Origin: an uncultured Anaerolineales bacterium
GTDB taxonomy: Bacteria; Chloroflexota; Anaerolineae; Anaerolineales; UBA11657
DNA length: 5,758 nucleotides
Assembly (NCBI GenBank): GCA_913031335.1
Contig: CAJWGI010000103.1
Coordinates: 1-5,758 of the forward strand
Direction of reading: 5' to 3'
Part shown: positions 4,697 through 5,758 of the stretch, one piece after another
Layout of the letters: each line of letters begins with the position of its first letter
How positions within the stretch are numbered: the stretch's first letter is position 1
The notes under the pieces: model-generated
Databases searched by the model: none
What the model was told of the DNA's origin: nothing
Seen by the model: the letters and a program-made list of their open reading frames with translations, nothing else
Position numbers and translations under genes: made by a program

Positions 4697-5758
4697 ATGA
4701 AAGAACTACTGCTATCCAATAAAGCCATCGCGCGCGGCGCGTGGGAGGCGGGCGTTAAGTTCGCGGCCGGCTACCCCGGCACGCCTAGCACCGAGATTCT
4801 AGAATCGCTGGTGCATTATCCAGAAGTGCACACGCAATGGTCCGCCAACGAGAAAGTGGCCTTCGAGGAGGGCATGGGGGCCGCCATCGGCGGGCTGCGC
4901 GTGCTCGTCACCATGAAGCATGTCGGCGTGAATGTGGCCGCCGATGCGCTCATGGTGTTCCCTTACGCGGGCACCAACGGCGGCTTCGTTTTCATCTCCG
5001 CCGACGACCCCGGGATGCACTCATCGCAAAACGAGCAGGACAACCGTTATCTGGCGCTGATGGCGAAAGTGCCCATCATCGAGCCGGTCACCGCGCAGGA
5101 ATGCAAAGACTTCGTCGGCATCGGCCTCGATCTCTCAGAAGAATTTGATACCCCGGTGATGCTGCGTACCACCACCCGTCTGGCTCACCACAAAGGGTTG
5201 GTGGAACTTGGCAAGCGCGGCGAAGTGCCCCTGCGTGAATTTACTCCCGACCCCAAGCGGTTTTCCGTCCCGATTTATCGCAAGCAGCTGCGCCCCCAAC
5301 TGGAAGCCCGGCTGCAGCGCCTGACCGACTACGCGGAGAGTAGCCCGCTTAACCGAATCGAATGTGCGGAGAGCAGCATTGGCGTTGTGACCGCCGGAAT
5401 CGCCTACCAATATGCCAGAGAAGCGCTGCCGGAGGCCGGGATGCTGCGCCTGGGATTGAGCTACCCGTTGCCGCCGCAGATGCTGCGCGATTTCTGCGCG
5501 CGTTATGAAACCGTGTACGTCATCGAAGAAGGCGAAGCCTTCATCGAAGATCAGATGCGCGCTATGGGCATCACCAATCTGGTCGGCAAAAAGCTGTTTG
5601 GCAACATCGGCGAATATTCACCGGGGCGCCTGCTGGAAGCGCTCGGGCGGGGCGAGCTGCCACAACCCCTGGACGCGGACATCACACTAATTCCACGCCC
5701 GCCGATGTTCTGTGTCGGCTGTGGGCATCGCACCGTGTTCAGCGCGCTACGCCAGCTT
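4697..5758 (+). CDS. iorA: Indolepyruvate:ferredoxin oxidoreductase alpha subunit, IorA type (3' end outside window)
   Basis: Thiamine-diphosphate enzyme that oxidatively decarboxylates 2-oxoacids, classically aryl pyruvates, to acyl-CoA and CO2 while reducing ferredoxin; cytoplasmic, partnered with IorB. The frame is open from ATG 4697 to the window edge, giving 354 residues; full IorA proteins are roughly 600 or more. The N-terminal pyrimidine-binding domain shows GYPGTPSTE (25-33), NEKVAFEEGMGAA (51-63, with the likely cofactor-activating Glu E52), MKHVGVNVAAD (73-83) and the strongly diagnostic ADDPGMHSSQNEQDNR (102-117). The visible part ends at the entry to the TPP domain with RPPMFCVGCGHR, where C339 and C342 match the CPGCPHR motif of IorA. 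The start follows the dehydrogenase stop by 13 bp; only a weak GAGAGA precedes it. In this cluster it may oxidise an aromatic 2-oxoacid, or supply reduced ferredoxin to a ring reductase. Confidence 0.92.
   Translation, partial: MKELLLSNKAIARGAWEAGVKFAAGYPGTPSTEILESLVHYPEVHTQWSANEKVAFEEGMGAAIGGLRVLVTMKHVGVNVAADALMVFPYAGTNGGFVFISADDPGMHSSQNEQDNRYLALMAKVPIIEPVTAQECKDFVGIGLDLSEEFDTPVMLRTTTRLAHHKGLVELGKRGEVPLREFTPDPKRFSVPIYRKQLRPQLEARLQRLTDYAESSPLNRIECAESSIGVVTAGIAYQYAREALPEAGMLRLGLSYPLPPQMLRDFCARYETVYVIEEGEAFIEDQMRAMGITNLVGKKLFGNIGEYSPGRLLEALGRGELPQPLDADITLIPRPPMFCVGCGHRTVFSALRQL

Noticed and set aside
3655..4728. Long minus-strand open frame (357 codons) covering the dehydrogenase gene
   Set aside because: It lies exactly opposite a gene with complete zinc and Rossmann motifs. 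Its translation is low-complexity, rich in His, Ala and Asp, with no recognisable domain: a shadow of GC-rich codons.
1..5758. Search by eye for tRNA, CRISPR repeats, insertion-sequence ends and att-like direct repeats
   Set aside because: No regularly spaced repeats, terminal inverted repeats, transposase or integrase motifs, or tRNA-like cloverleaf were noticed.

Overview
The window reads as a catabolic gene cluster of a GC-rich proteobacterium, probably for anaerobic breakdown of an aromatic acid. A denitrifying betaproteobacterium of the Azoarcus/Thauera/Sulfuritalea type would fit, but that placement is inference from gene content and codon bias. No ribosomal or other phylogenetic marker is present. 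All recognised genes lie on the + strand.

Layout. Positions 1-125 hold the C-terminal end of LivG, one ATPase of a branched-chain-amino-acid-type (HAAT) ABC importer. It is followed by an acyl-CoA ligase of the benzoate-CoA ligase family (192-1751) and then LivF, the partner ATPase (1770-2465). These three are tightly spaced and probably form the end of one transcription unit. The intergenic stretch 2466-2879 is visibly AT-richer over about 2520-2660. It holds a small hairpin, a weak sigma70-like promoter candidate, a short palindrome and a start-less coding-like stretch. A second tight unit follows: a crotonase-family hydratase (2880-3647), a zinc-dependent medium-chain dehydrogenase (3661-4683), and the first 354 residues of an indolepyruvate:ferredoxin oxidoreductase alpha subunit (IorA type, 4697 to the window end). 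Both junctions inside this unit are 13 bp.

How they may work together. The Liv-type importer would bring in an aromatic or cyclic carboxylate and the ligase would activate it to the CoA thioester. After reduction of the ring by an enzyme not in this window, the hydratase and dehydrogenase resemble the enzymes that add water to a cyclic dienoyl-CoA and oxidise the resulting hydroxyl (the Dch/Had steps, BamR/BamQ in Geobacter). The IorA-type protein would oxidise a 2-oxoacid to an acyl-CoA and deliver low-potential electrons to ferredoxin, which a ferredoxin-dependent dearomatising reductase needs. Family assignments are solid. The exact substrate (benzoate, a hydroxybenzoate or another cyclic acid) and the pathway reading are inference. 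No benzoyl-CoA reductase subunit and no ring-opening hydrolase is visible here.

No tRNA, rRNA, CRISPR array, insertion sequence or integrase was recognised.
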